Below are positions 52,158-59,725 of a DNA stretch of 64,000 nucleotides, in pieces. Position 1 is the stretch's first letter. Each line of letters opens with the position of its first letter. The DNA is taken from contig PXRZ01000072.1 in assembly GCA_003022945.1 (NCBI GenBank), positions 1-64,000 on the forward strand. The letters are read 5' to 3'. Source of the DNA: Halobacteriales archaeon QS_8_69_73. GTDB lineage: Archaea; Halobacteriota; Halobacteria; Halobacteriales; Haloarculaceae. Position numbers and translations under genes: made by a program. The notes beneath the pieces are model-generated. The model worked only from the letters and a program-made list of their open reading frames with translations. It did no database searches and was not told where the DNA came from.

Positions 52158-53563
52158 TCAGAGGTCGTACGTCGGGCCGTCGTCGGTGTCCTGGACGTCG
52201 ACGCCGAGGGCCTCGAGGTCGTCTCGAAGGGCGTCGGCGCGGTCGTAGTTGCCGGCCGCCCGCTCCCGCTCGCGGACGTCGAGGACGAGCTCGACCAGCT
52301 CGCCGGTCAGCGTCGCCTCGCCGCCGCCGGCGTCGCCGTCGAAGGCGAAGCCCAGGACGTCCTCGCCGAGTTCCTCGAACGTCTCGACGGCGGCCCGCAG
52401 CCATCGTCGTTCATCGCCGCGGCGAATGCCTCGTGGCTCTCGGCGGCCCGCTCGCCGAGCGTCGAGTCGGCCGTCGTGCGGGCGTCGGCGCCGGCCAGCG
52501 CGTCGGCCGCCCGGTCGTATGCGGTCGCCAGCCGTCCCCACCGCTCGATGGCTTCCTCGACGGCGGCGTCGCTGTACGTCTGTGTCGAGTTGTACGACGC
52601 CGACAGGAAGAACATCCGCAACGGGTTCGTGCCGAACCGCTCGACGGCCTCGTGGACGGTGACGAAGTTGCCGAGACTCGAGGACATCTTCTCGGCGTCC
52701 ATCTCGAGGAGGTCCGCGTGCAGCCAGTAGCGGGCGAACGGCTCGCCGGTGACGGCCTCGCTCTGGGCGATTTCGTTTTCGTGGTGCGGGAACACGAGGT
52801 CGCGGCCGCCCATGTGGATGTCGAGCGTCTCCCCGAGGTAAGTCATTGACATCGCCGAGCACTCGATATGCCAGCCGGGGCGGCCCTCGCCCCACGGCGA
52901 CTCCCAGGTCTCGCCGGTCGGCGCCGCGGCCTCGTAGTCGCGATCGTCGTAGCGGTGCTCCGCTATCGCGGCGGCGTCGACGCCGCCGGCCTTCCACAGC
53001 GCGAAGTCCGCCGGGTGTCGCTTCTCGGCGCGCTCCGCCTTGGGCCCCTGGGCTTCCACGTCGTCGAGCCGCTGGTTCGACAGCTCCCCGTAGTCCGGAA
53101 ACGCCGTGACGTCGAAGTAGACGGAGCCGTCGGACTCGTAGGCGTAGTCCTCCTCGACAAGCGTTTCCACGAGGTCGATTATCTCCGGGACGTGTTCGGT
53201 GACGCGAGGGTGGACCTCCGCGCGCCGGAGGTTCAGCGACCGCATATCCGTCAGCAGGCGGTCGATGAATGTCGCGGCGACCTCGCGTTCGTCGTCGCCG
53301 AGCGTCCCGTCGCCGTCGCGCTCGCCGACTCGGGCGACGATCTTCTCGTTGACGTCCGTGACGTTCTCGACGTGGCGGACGTCGTAGCCGAGGTGTTCGA
53401 GCCACCGGTGGATGGTGTCGACGTGAACCCAGGTCCGCGCGTGCCCGAGGTGCGGGTCGTCCGAGACGGTCAGCCCGCAGTAGTACAGCAGCACGTCGTC
53501 GGGGTCGGCCGGCTCGAACGGCTCGCGCTCGCCGGAGAGGGTGTTCAGCACGCGGAGCGTCAT
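52158..53563 (-). pseudogene. cysS: cysteinyl-tRNA synthetase, internal deletion and frameshift
   Basis: Charges tRNA-Cys. Seen in frame 1: MTLRVLNTLSGEREPF, zinc Cys and HIGH-like [45 protein letters not shown] and EKMSSSLGNFVT (KMSKS loop), through EAFAAAMNDD. At about 52402 the next frame continues LRAAVETFEELGEDVLGF to RAAGNYDRADALRDDLEALGV. The family has about 30 residues (FNTREALAAL.. to ..YDYRG) between, part of the DALR anticodon domain. Catalytic core intact but the normal C-terminal third cannot be read. Confidence 0.87.
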
Positions 53564-53618
53564 GCCCGAGGGTCGACTCCCGTCGGCTTTCAACCCGTCG
53601 CTTGTACGCGACCCGTTC

Positions 53619-54089
53619 TCACAGCGCCGCCTCGACGGCCCGGACGGCGTCGGCACCGTCCCGGCGCCCCACCACGACCGCGAGCGTCCCGTCCGCAGCG
53701 GCGGCGGCCTCGACGCCGACGCCGGCGGTCCGGAGCCGCCCGAGGACGTCGGCCAGTGCTGCTGCCCCGACGTCGCCCTCCGCGAGGACGGCCGTGTGGT
53801 CGCCGCCGTCGGCCGCGAAGGCCGTCCCGCCGACCGATAGTAGACCGCCGTCGTCGGCGTCGGCGTCGACTGTACCGACGCCGGACCGCATCGAGACGCT
53901 CGCCCGGCGGTCCGGCGGCGCGTGGTCGTGGTCGGCGGCGTAACGGCGCAGCGCCGCCGCGACGGCCTCCTCCTCGCCCACGTCGAGAAAGCGGGCGGCG
54001 GCGGTGTAGTTGACGACACCGGCGCGCAGCGCCGTCTCCAAAAACGGGTGGTCGCGGACGGCCTCCCGGGTCTCGGCGGCGACGGTCAT
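53619..54089 (-). CDS. conserved haloarchaeal protein, DUF7523-like
   Basis: 156 residues. Seen: VAAETREAVRDHPFLETALRAGVVNYTAAARFLDVGEEEAVAAALRRYA (core ALRAGVVNYTAAARFLD), an N-terminal helical, HTH-like domain, then a C-terminal ACT-like beta/alpha portion (VGVEAAAAADGTLAVVVG). Widespread in Halobacteria, unknown role; the N-terminal part suggests nucleic-acid binding, but this is inference. Start MTVAAET at 54089. Confidence 0.7.
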   Translation of the reverse strand: MTVAAETREAVRDHPFLETALRAGVVNYTAAARFLDVGEEEAVAAALRRYAADHDHAPPDRRASVSMRSGVGTVDADADDGGLLSVGGTAFAADGGDHTAVLAEGDVGAAALADVLGRLRTAGVGVEAAAAADGTLAVVVGRRDGADAVRAVEAAL

Positions 54090-54171
54090 ACGCGTCGGCT
54101 CGCGCCGCCGGCACATCGAGCTGTCGGTCCCGCGGCGACGGGGTTTTGTCCCCGCCGGCCGAGCCGCCGGT

Positions 54172-54510
54172 ATGGACGGCATCGTCTTCTTCGGGACCGA
54201 GCGGCTCGAGACGGTCGTCGACTTTTACCGGGACATCGGCGCCGAGGTGTGGCTCGAACAGCCCGACTGCACCATCCTGCGGTTCGGCGACTTCCGGGTC
54301 GGCTTCTGCGCCCGGGAGACCGCTGAAACCGACGGGATCGTCACCGTCGTCGTCGACACTCGGGCGGCCGTCGACCGGCTCGCCGACGACCTCGGGGCCG
54401 CCGTCGAGGAACCGCCGCGGTACAACGACCGCTACGAGATCTACCAGTGCTTCGCGGCGGACCCGGAGGGCCGGACCGTCGAGGTTCAGACGTTCGAACA
54501 CGACGGGTAG
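54172..54510 (+). CDS. VOC-domain protein (glyoxalase/bleomycin-resistance superfamily)
   Basis: 112 residues. Seen: IVFFGTERLETVVDFYRDIGAEVWLEQPDCTILRFGDFRVGFC (core VVDFYRDIGAEVWLEQ) and DPEGRTVEVQTFEHDG at the end with the usual Glu. The normal N-terminal His is Phe here, so metal binding is incomplete in the monomer. The substrate is unknown. Start ATG 54172. Confidence 0.78.
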   Translation: MDGIVFFGTERLETVVDFYRDIGAEVWLEQPDCTILRFGDFRVGFCARETAETDGIVTVVVDTRAAVDRLADDLGAAVEEPPRYNDRYEIYQCFAADPEGRTVEVQTFEHDG

Positions 54511-54595
54511 CCCCGGACCGAGACGCCGTCCGTGGCTACCAGCAATCCGGCCGGGTCCCGAAGCCCCTAAGAGCGGGCTGACCGTTGTTTCGGAC

Positions 54596-55546
54596 ATGCA
54601 ATCGCTCGTCATCGTCGCCCACGGGTCCCACCTGAACCCGGACGCGAGCACCCCGACGTACGACCACGCCGACACCGTCCGCGAGGCCGGCGTCTTCGAC
54701 GAGGTGCGGACCGCCTTCTGGAAGGAGGAACCGTCGTTCCGCGAGGCGCTGCGGACGGTCCAGGCTGAGGAAGTGTACGTCGTCCCGCTGTTCATCTCCG
54801 AGGGGTACTTTACAGAACAGGTCATCCCCCGCGAGCTCCGGCTCGACGACTGGGACGAGGAAGCCTGGGACTCCGACGGGACGAGCGCGACGCATGCGAC
54901 CCTGGAGGCGACCGATGTCGGCAAGACCGTCCACTACTGCGGGCCGGTCGGCACCCACGACGCGATGAGCGACGTCATCGTCCGGCGGGCGGAGACGGTG
55001 ACCGGCGACCCCGACGTGGGCGAGCGCTCGGATTCTCCGAACTCCCGGGCGAGTCGAACGGAGTCCGACGGCGAGGTCGGCCTCGCGGTCGTCGGCCACG
55101 GCACCGAGCGCAACGAGAACTCCGCGAAGGCCATCGAGTACCACGCCGACCGCATCGCCGACCGGGACCGCTTCGAGGAGGTGCGAGCGCTGTTCATGGA
55201 CGAGGACCCGGAGGTCGACGACGTCACCGACTTCTTCGAGAGCGACGATATCGTCGTCGTCCCGCTGTTCGTCGCCGACGGCTACCACACCCAGGAGGAC
55301 ATCCCCGAGGACATGGGGCTGACCGACGACTACCGGACGGGGTGGGAGACCCCTGCCGAGGTCGACGGCCACGACGTCTGGTACGCCGGCGCCGTCGGTA
55401 CGGAGGCGCTGATGGCCGAGGTCATCTTGGAGCGGGCCGCGGAGGCCGGCGCCGACGTCGGCGACGCCGTCGAGACGGTCCGGCGCCGGACCCGCGTCGC
55501 CGGGACCGACGCCGGGACCGGCGCGGGAGCGGGCACGGGTGACTGA
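54596..55546 (+). CDS. cbiX: CbiX-type sirohydrochlorin cobaltochelatase, two-domain
   Basis: 316 residues. Inserts cobalt into sirohydrochlorin in cobalamin synthesis. Seen: N-terminal half LVIVAHGSHLNPDAS with metal-binding His, VYVVPLFISEGYFTEQVIPREL; C-terminal half AVVGHGTERNENSAKAIEYHA and IVVVPLFVADGYHTQEDIPEDMG. Both halves keep His and Glu positions. The C-terminal tail is Gly/Ala-rich. Overlaps the next gene; CbiX with a DR2241 partner is the known haloarchaeal arrangement. Confidence 0.88.
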   Translation: MQSLVIVAHGSHLNPDASTPTYDHADTVREAGVFDEVRTAFWKEEPSFREALRTVQAEEVYVVPLFISEGYFTEQVIPRELRLDDWDEEAWDSDGTSATHATLEATDVGKTVHYCGPVGTHDAMSDVIVRRAETVTGDPDVGERSDSPNSRASRTESDGEVGLAVVGHGTERNENSAKAIEYHADRIADRDRFEEVRALFMDEDPEVDDVTDFFESDDIVVVPLFVADGYHTQEDIPEDMGLTDDYRTGWETPAEVDGHDVWYAGAVGTEALMAEVILERAAEAGADVGDAVETVRRRTRVAGTDAGTGAGAGTGD

Positions 55547-56627
55547 CGTGAACGACCGACAGGTCGACGCCCTCGTCGCGGCGGCCGACGACGGCGTCGA
55601 CTGCGACGGCCTCCGGGTTCGCCGGGGCGAGGACGGCTACCGGTTCGAGACGCCCGACGGCGCCGAGACGGGCCTCGAGGAGTCGGCGCTGCGGTCGGTC
55701 GCCGCCGAGAACCCCTGGTTCGTCTCCAACTGGTACTGCTGGCGGGAGGTCGACCGCCCGGAGGTCGAGACGGCGTTTCTCCGCTGGCTGGAGAGCGCCG
55801 ACGACCGTTCCGTTCCCGACCGCTACGAGGCGCTGGCGGACGGGGTCGAGGCCTCGTGGGGAGAGCTGGCCGTCGAGGTCGCCCTCGGCGGTGACGGCCG
55901 CCGGACCTACGCCGTCCGGCACGAAGAGGACGCCGATCGACCGGTCGGCGAACTGGAGGTTTATGCCGACCCGCTTTCGGCCCGCGAGCTGGTCACGTAC
56001 GACGACCGCGGGCGCTACCGGCCGCTGAAGACCGCGCCGACGCTGCAGACCGGCTGGGCGCTCCTCGACCTCGACGGCCGGTCGCTCGTCCGGGCGGTCG
56101 ACGTCGTCTACCCCGCGACGGTGACCAACTGGCACCTCGAGCGGCAGGGCGAGCTCGACGTCAGCCACTGGCGGGAGACGATGGAGCGACAGACCGGCAT
56201 CTACGGCGTCATCCGGACGTGGGACCGCGGCGAGGGGTACGAACACGTCAACTGGGTCGCCGAGGCCTGCTGTGACGACTCACAGTGTCTGAAGCGCCGC
56301 GAGTGGGAGTACGACGACGACACCGACCTCGACGTCGACGGCGGCGACGGCGCGTTCCCCTGCCGGGAGCCGTGTTCGCTGGTCGTCGCCGCCGCCCGCC
56401 AGTGGACGAAGCTGGAGGGCGAGCAGCCGCAGACCTACGAGTTCGAGCTGACGCCCAGCGAGAAGGAGCAGGTGGAAGCGATCATCGACACCGTCGCCGA
56501 CGGCGAGGCTGGCGAGATTCGCGAGGCCGACGTCTACGAGGGCGCGAACCGTTACCGAGCGCGGTTCCTTCGGGCCAAGCGGTTCGACGAGGAAGGCCGG
56601 CTCGGCGGCGTCTCGACTGACGACTAA
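55539..56627 (+). CDS. DR2241 family 4Fe-4S protein, CbiX partner
   Basis: 362 residues, starts at GTG 55539 within the end of cbiX (a second GTG lies 9 nt downstream). Seen: WFVSNWYCWREV near residue 70, TAPTLQTGWALLDLDG near 165, and the cysteine cluster ACCDDSQCLKRREW with CREPCSLV near 245-285, which suits a 4Fe-4S cluster. The C-terminal helical part ends in an acidic tail. In the family it accompanies cobaltochelatases, perhaps supplying redox control. Confidence 0.82.
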   Translation: MTDVNDRQVDALVAAADDGVDCDGLRVRRGEDGYRFETPDGAETGLEESALRSVAAENPWFVSNWYCWREVDRPEVETAFLRWLESADDRSVPDRYEALADGVEASWGELAVEVALGGDGRRTYAVRHEEDADRPVGELEVYADPLSARELVTYDDRGRYRPLKTAPTLQTGWALLDLDGRSLVRAVDVVYPATVTNWHLERQGELDVSHWRETMERQTGIYGVIRTWDRGEGYEHVNWVAEACCDDSQCLKRREWEYDDDTDLDVDGGDGAFPCREPCSLVVAAARQWTKLEGEQPQTYEFELTPSEKEQVEAIIDTVADGEAGEIREADVYEGANRYRARFLRAKRFDEEGRLGGVSTDD

Positions 56628-57214
56628 AGAAGGTAGGCGCTGACGGCACACAGCGCCGCCGCGACGACGGCGAAGCCGCCGAGCGCGAGGTCGACCTCGG
56701 TGCCGACGAGCGCGCCGGTCGCCAGCAGGACGGCCACGAGCCCGAGCGCGGCGACGGGGATCAGCCGCAGCGCCGACGTCCCGGCGCCGGCGGTCGACCG
56801 CGACCCGGACCCGGACCCGGAGCCGGACCCGGACGACCCGGAGGCCGCCAGTTCGGGGTCGATCTCGACGTGGTCGTCGTCGGTCGTCCGGTCGAAGACG
56901 ACGTCGACGAACCGCCGAGTGTTGCCGTGGGCGACGACCACCTTCAGCTTCCCGCGGACGGTGTCGGCCGGCCACTCGTCGGGCTCCAGCGCCCGCACCC
57001 GCACCCGCCGGCTCCGGCCGCTCTCGACGTAGTGGTTCGACGCCTCCAGCCGGGCGACCTCCGAGAGATCGTCGCCGAGATGGAGGTGGACGTGCGTCGC
57101 CTCCCCGTGGTTGATCAGCTTGACGACGAACGACCCGTCAGCCTCGAACCGGTCGTCGACCTCGAGGGTGTGGAGACCCTGCTGATTGACCGCGACGTCG
57201 AGGCTGTCCGTCAC
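56624..57214 (-). CDS. haloarchaeal membrane-anchored protein, DUF7524-like
   Basis: 196 residues, GTG start. Seen: soluble beta-rich domain (about 1-115) with VNQQGLHTLEVDDRFEADGSFVVKLINHGE (core FVVKLINHG) and HLHLGDDLSEVARLE, resembling an immunoglobulin-like fold, then a (Gly-Ser)n linker encoded by a hexanucleotide repeat, then two membrane helices to the C-terminus. Function unknown. Stop overlaps the DR2241 3' end by 4 nt. Confidence 0.7.
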   Translation of the reverse strand: MTDSLDVAVNQQGLHTLEVDDRFEADGSFVVKLINHGEATHVHLHLGDDLSEVARLEASNHYVESGRSRRVRVRALEPDEWPADTVRGKLKVVVAHGNTRRFVDVVFDRTTDDDHVEIDPELAASGSSGSGSGSGSGSRSTAGAGTSALRLIPVAALGLVAVLLATGALVGTEVDLALGGFAVVAAALCAVSAYLL

Positions 57215-57264
57215 GGCCGGGCGGTGACGCGGTGAGAATAAAAAGCCTCGCCTCGCGGGGGCCC

Positions 57265-57459
57265 TCAGGCGGTCGCCTCGTCCCGCATGTCCGGCGGCAG
57301 CAGGTTCGGGATGCCGTCCTCGATGGGGTACTCCTCGCCGCACTCCGCACAGACGAGACGGCCCTCCAGCACCTCTTCGTCGTCCTCGCGGATGACCTCC
57401 AGTTCGAGTTCGCTCTTGTCGAGCGGGCAGCACAGAACGTCCATCAGCGATTCCTTCAT
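57265..57459 (-). CDS. Trm112-like zinc-binding methyltransferase activator
   Basis: 64 residues. Seen: MKESLMDVLCCPLDKSELEL, LVCAECGEEYPIEDGIPNLLPPDMR. The CCPLDK and CAECG pairs with YPIxDGIPxLLP are the Trm112 / Trm112p-like signature. These small proteins activate several methyltransferases of translation components; in Haloferax Trm112 has several partners. Start MKESL chosen; upstream codons are not conserved. Confidence 0.88.
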   Translation of the reverse strand: MKESLMDVLCCPLDKSELELEVIREDDEEVLEGRLVCAECGEEYPIEDGIPNLLPPDMRDEATA

Positions 57460-57690
57460 ACCGCCGTTTCGGAGTGGCCGGGGCAAAAACATGGCGGGTC
57501 ACGGCGCATCAGCGACGCCGTTTTTCCGGCGGGCCATCAAACCGACCCCGTGACCGACGGCACCTAGCTGTAACAGCGAGAGAGTCCGCCCTTTCCCGTG
57601 AAGGACGAGCGTTCCGACACCTTGCTGTCGGAACCAAGGGCTGAACAGGGCGGGCGTGAATCGCGTAAACTCGCGTGAAAAACCGCCGCG

Positions 57691-57834
57691 TTACTGCTTG
57701 TCCTGAGTCTCCAACGCCTCAAGACCAGCTTCTAACACCTCTGCATAAGCTTCTGACAGGCCCAAATCGTTTGCTTCTGCGTAGTCTTTAATTCGGCCAC
57801 TGAGCGTGTGTGAAATATCGATATTGGGTCGCAT
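57691..57834 (-). CDS. 47-residue ribbon-helix-helix-like protein of the IS element
   Basis: [32 protein letters not shown] and ALETQDKQ at the end, split here as core [17 protein letters not shown]. An N-terminal strand followed by two helices fits an RHH repressor half. Small genes of this type sit divergently before tnpB in haloarchaeal IS1341-like elements. Probably an autoregulator of tnpB, since the two start codons are only 43 nt apart; this is inferred. Confidence 0.75.
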   Translation of the reverse strand: MRPNIDISHTLSGRIKDYAEANDLGLSEAYAEVLEAGLEALETQDKQ

Positions 57835-57876
57835 GACGAAAAGACTTTCAGACTAAAGGTATATACATCTGTTGTC

Positions 57877-59274
57877 GTGAAGCGAACCAACACGTTCACC
57901 GTGCGACCGCTCTCCGGCGATGGTGAGCAACTGCTACGGGACTTATTGGACGCTTCCGCCGCTCTCTGGAACGAAGTCAATTTCCAGCGTCTCATGCGGT
58001 ACAACAATGAAAACGGCTTCGAGGGGGACGTGTGGGACGCCAATACTGGCGCTCTTGAAGGCAAATACAAAGGCGTGCTTGGTGCGTCCACCGCACAACA
58101 GGTCATTCAGAAGAATAGCGAAGCGTGGCGCGGGTTCTTCGACACGAAGAACAAGTACCACGACGAGTCGAACACGTCGGTAACGGAACACCCGGAACCG
58201 CCGGGGTTCCGTGGCAACGAGGACGATGGACGCCAACTCAAGACCGTCATTCGCAACACTTCATATACCGTCGAATGGGGCGAGCGGTCCCGGCTTGAGA
58301 TACTGGTCGGACGCGAGTTGAAAGACCAATACGACCACACCGGGCGTCTCCGACTCGAAATTGCTGGCGACCCGAACTGGCCCGACTACGAGAAACAGGG
58401 CCGGTTAGACCTGTGGTACGACGAGACTGATAGCACCTTCCGAGCTTCGCAACCCGTGACTGTTTCTGACGATGCACGGGATACTCCACTGGCCGACGAG
58501 ACGGCCGCTCTAGACATTGGTGCAAACAATCTCGTTGCCTGCACCACCACAACCGGCGAGCAATACCTGTACGAAGGCCGCGAGTTGTTCCAGCGGTTCC
58601 GCGAAACGGCACGGAAAATCGCCCGGTTACAGTCAAAACTTGAAGACGGCCGATACAGTAGCAAGCGTATCCGGCGGCTGTACCGGAAACGAACCTGCCG
58701 CCGGGACCACGCTCAAGAAGCATTGTGTCGTGACCTGCTGGAACGGCTGTACGCCGAGGGCATCAATACCGTGTATATCGGTGGGCTGACTGACGTATTG
58801 GATACACACTGGTCGGTCGAAACCAACGCCAAGACGCACAATTTCTGGGCGTTCAAGAAGTTTGCCGAACGACTGGCGTGTACCGCCGAAGAATACGGTA
58901 TCTTAATCGAAGTCCGGTCAGAAGCATGGACCAGTCAAGAGTGCCCGCAGTGTGGTTCGACAAACAGAACCATACGGCATCAGGACACGCTCACCTGCCC
59001 ATGTGGGTTCGACGGGCACGCCGACCTTACAGCCTCAGAAACGTTCCTGAGACGGCACATAGAGCAAGCAGTCAGGCCGATGGCACGGCCCGTGCGGTTT
59101 GAGTGGGACGACCACAGATGGTCGGAGTTACCACACTCTCATGAAAGTCCCAAAGAACAGCGCACAGACCCGAGTACCGTCCACTGCGACGGGAATGTTG
59201 CTTCCGGGGTCGTTCGGAAATCGGAGATTTCCGTGATGACGAGAATCTCCGATTCTCGGACCAAATCGGCATAG
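57877..59274 (+). CDS. tnpB: RNA-guided endonuclease TnpB
   Basis: 465 residues, GTG start. Seen: N-terminal wedge/REC-like region with [19 protein letters not shown], Ruv[18 protein letters not shown] (Asp near residue 213), RuvC-II Glu in [18 protein letters not shown], the zinc finger CPQC ... CPCG, and Ruv[14 protein letters not shown] (Asp). All three catalytic acids look present. The C-terminal 60 residues after RMARP are variable. TnpB cuts DNA matching the element's guide RNA next to a target motif and favours element retention. Confidence 0.93.
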   Translation: MKRTNTFTVRPLSGDGEQLLRDLLDASAALWNEVNFQRLMRYNNENGFEGDVWDANTGALEGKYKGVLGASTAQQVIQKNSEAWRGFFDTKNKYHDESNTSVTEHPEPPGFRGNEDDGRQLKTVIRNTSYTVEWGERSRLEILVGRELKDQYDHTGRLRLEIAGDPNWPDYEKQGRLDLWYDETDSTFRASQPVTVSDDARDTPLADETAALDIGANNLVACTTTTGEQYLYEGRELFQRFRETARKIARLQSKLEDGRYSSKRIRRLYRKRTCRRDHAQEALCRDLLERLYAEGINTVYIGGLTDVLDTHWSVETNAKTHNFWAFKKFAERLACTAEEYGILIEVRSEAWTSQECPQCGSTNRTIRHQDTLTCPCGFDGHADLTASETFLRRHIEQAVRPMARPVRFEWDDHRWSELPHSHESPKEQRTDPSTVHCDGNVASGVVRKSEISVMTRISDSRTKSA

Positions 59275-59282
59275 CCGAGACT

Positions 59283-59324
59283 CCCATGGAGGAAACCCCG
59301 CCGTTCACGGCGGGGAGGATGTCA
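59283..59324 (+). ncRNA. right-end hairpin / reRNA (omega RNA) scaffold of the IS element
   Basis: CCCATGGAGGAAA, hairpin CCCCGCCG-TTCA-CGGCGGGG (59296-59315) and AGGATGTCA up to 59324. In TnpB systems the guide begins directly after this point, so the expected guide is the DUF123 coding sequence from 59325 (TACGCTGTTG...). RNA boundaries upstream are not seen; probably inside tnpB. Confidence 0.6.
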
Positions 59325-59725
59325 TACGCTGTTGCTGTGGCGCGCCGAATCGGCGACGCTCGAGGTGGGCGCCCTCGGCGAACGGGAGTTCCCGGCGGGG
59401 TGGTACGCGTACACCGGCAGCGCGCTCGGGGCCGGCGGGTTCGCCCGGGTCGACCGGCACCACGAACTCGCGGCCGGCGACCGGGAGACCCGCTTTTGGC
59501 ACGTCGACTACCTGCTCGGGCACCCGGAAACGGAACTCCGCGACGACGTGCGCTCGCCCGGCGCGGACCGCGAGTGTGCCGTCGCCCGCCGACTGCCGGA
59601 CGGCCCGGTTGAAGGGTTCGGCGCCTCCGACTGTAGCTGTCGCTCGCATCTCGCACACGGGACGGAACGGTTGCGCGAGCGCGTCGCCTCGCTCCACCGC
59701 CGGAACGGCGAGTGAGCGGGGGGCG

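Larger units (their letters stand above)
57567..59324 (+). mobile_element. IS1341-type (IS200/IS605 family) insertion sequence with TnpB, no TnpA
   Basis: 1758 bp. Contents: a small ribbon-helix-helix-like gene on the minus strand and tnpB on the plus strand, with no tnpA. The right end holds a hairpin CCCCGCCG-TTCA-CGGCGGGG followed by AGGATGTCA, the typical right terminus and guide-RNA scaffold of this group. No target duplication, as expected for the family. Left flank (target side) ends CACCTA. Its lower G+C content differs from neighbours, a sign of transfer. Movement would need TnpA in trans. Confidence 0.9.
57550..59715 (+). pseudogene. DUF123 GIY-YIG-like gene interrupted by IS element
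   Basis: Left of the element a GTG reads MTDGT plus the first two bases of codon 6 (TA); right of the element the frame resumes at base 3 of the codon (T) with TLLLWRAESATLEVGALG, GWYAYTGSALGAGGFARVDRH, HVDYLLGHPETEL and FGASDCSCRSHLAH. Joining 57566 to 59325 restores GGC-ACC-TAT-ACG-CTG and a full 135-residue DUF123 protein. The domain is GIY-YIG-like, found alone or fused to endonuclease III in archaea. An internal ATG at 59332 could give a nearly full-length product missing only the first strand. Confidence 0.85.

Noticed and set aside
6285-52404. Programmed frameshifting or splicing as explanation of the shared gene lesions
   Set aside because: Frameshifting cannot restore 24-37 missing codons, and introns would add sequence rather than remove it. 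The two in-frame cases also need no frameshift.
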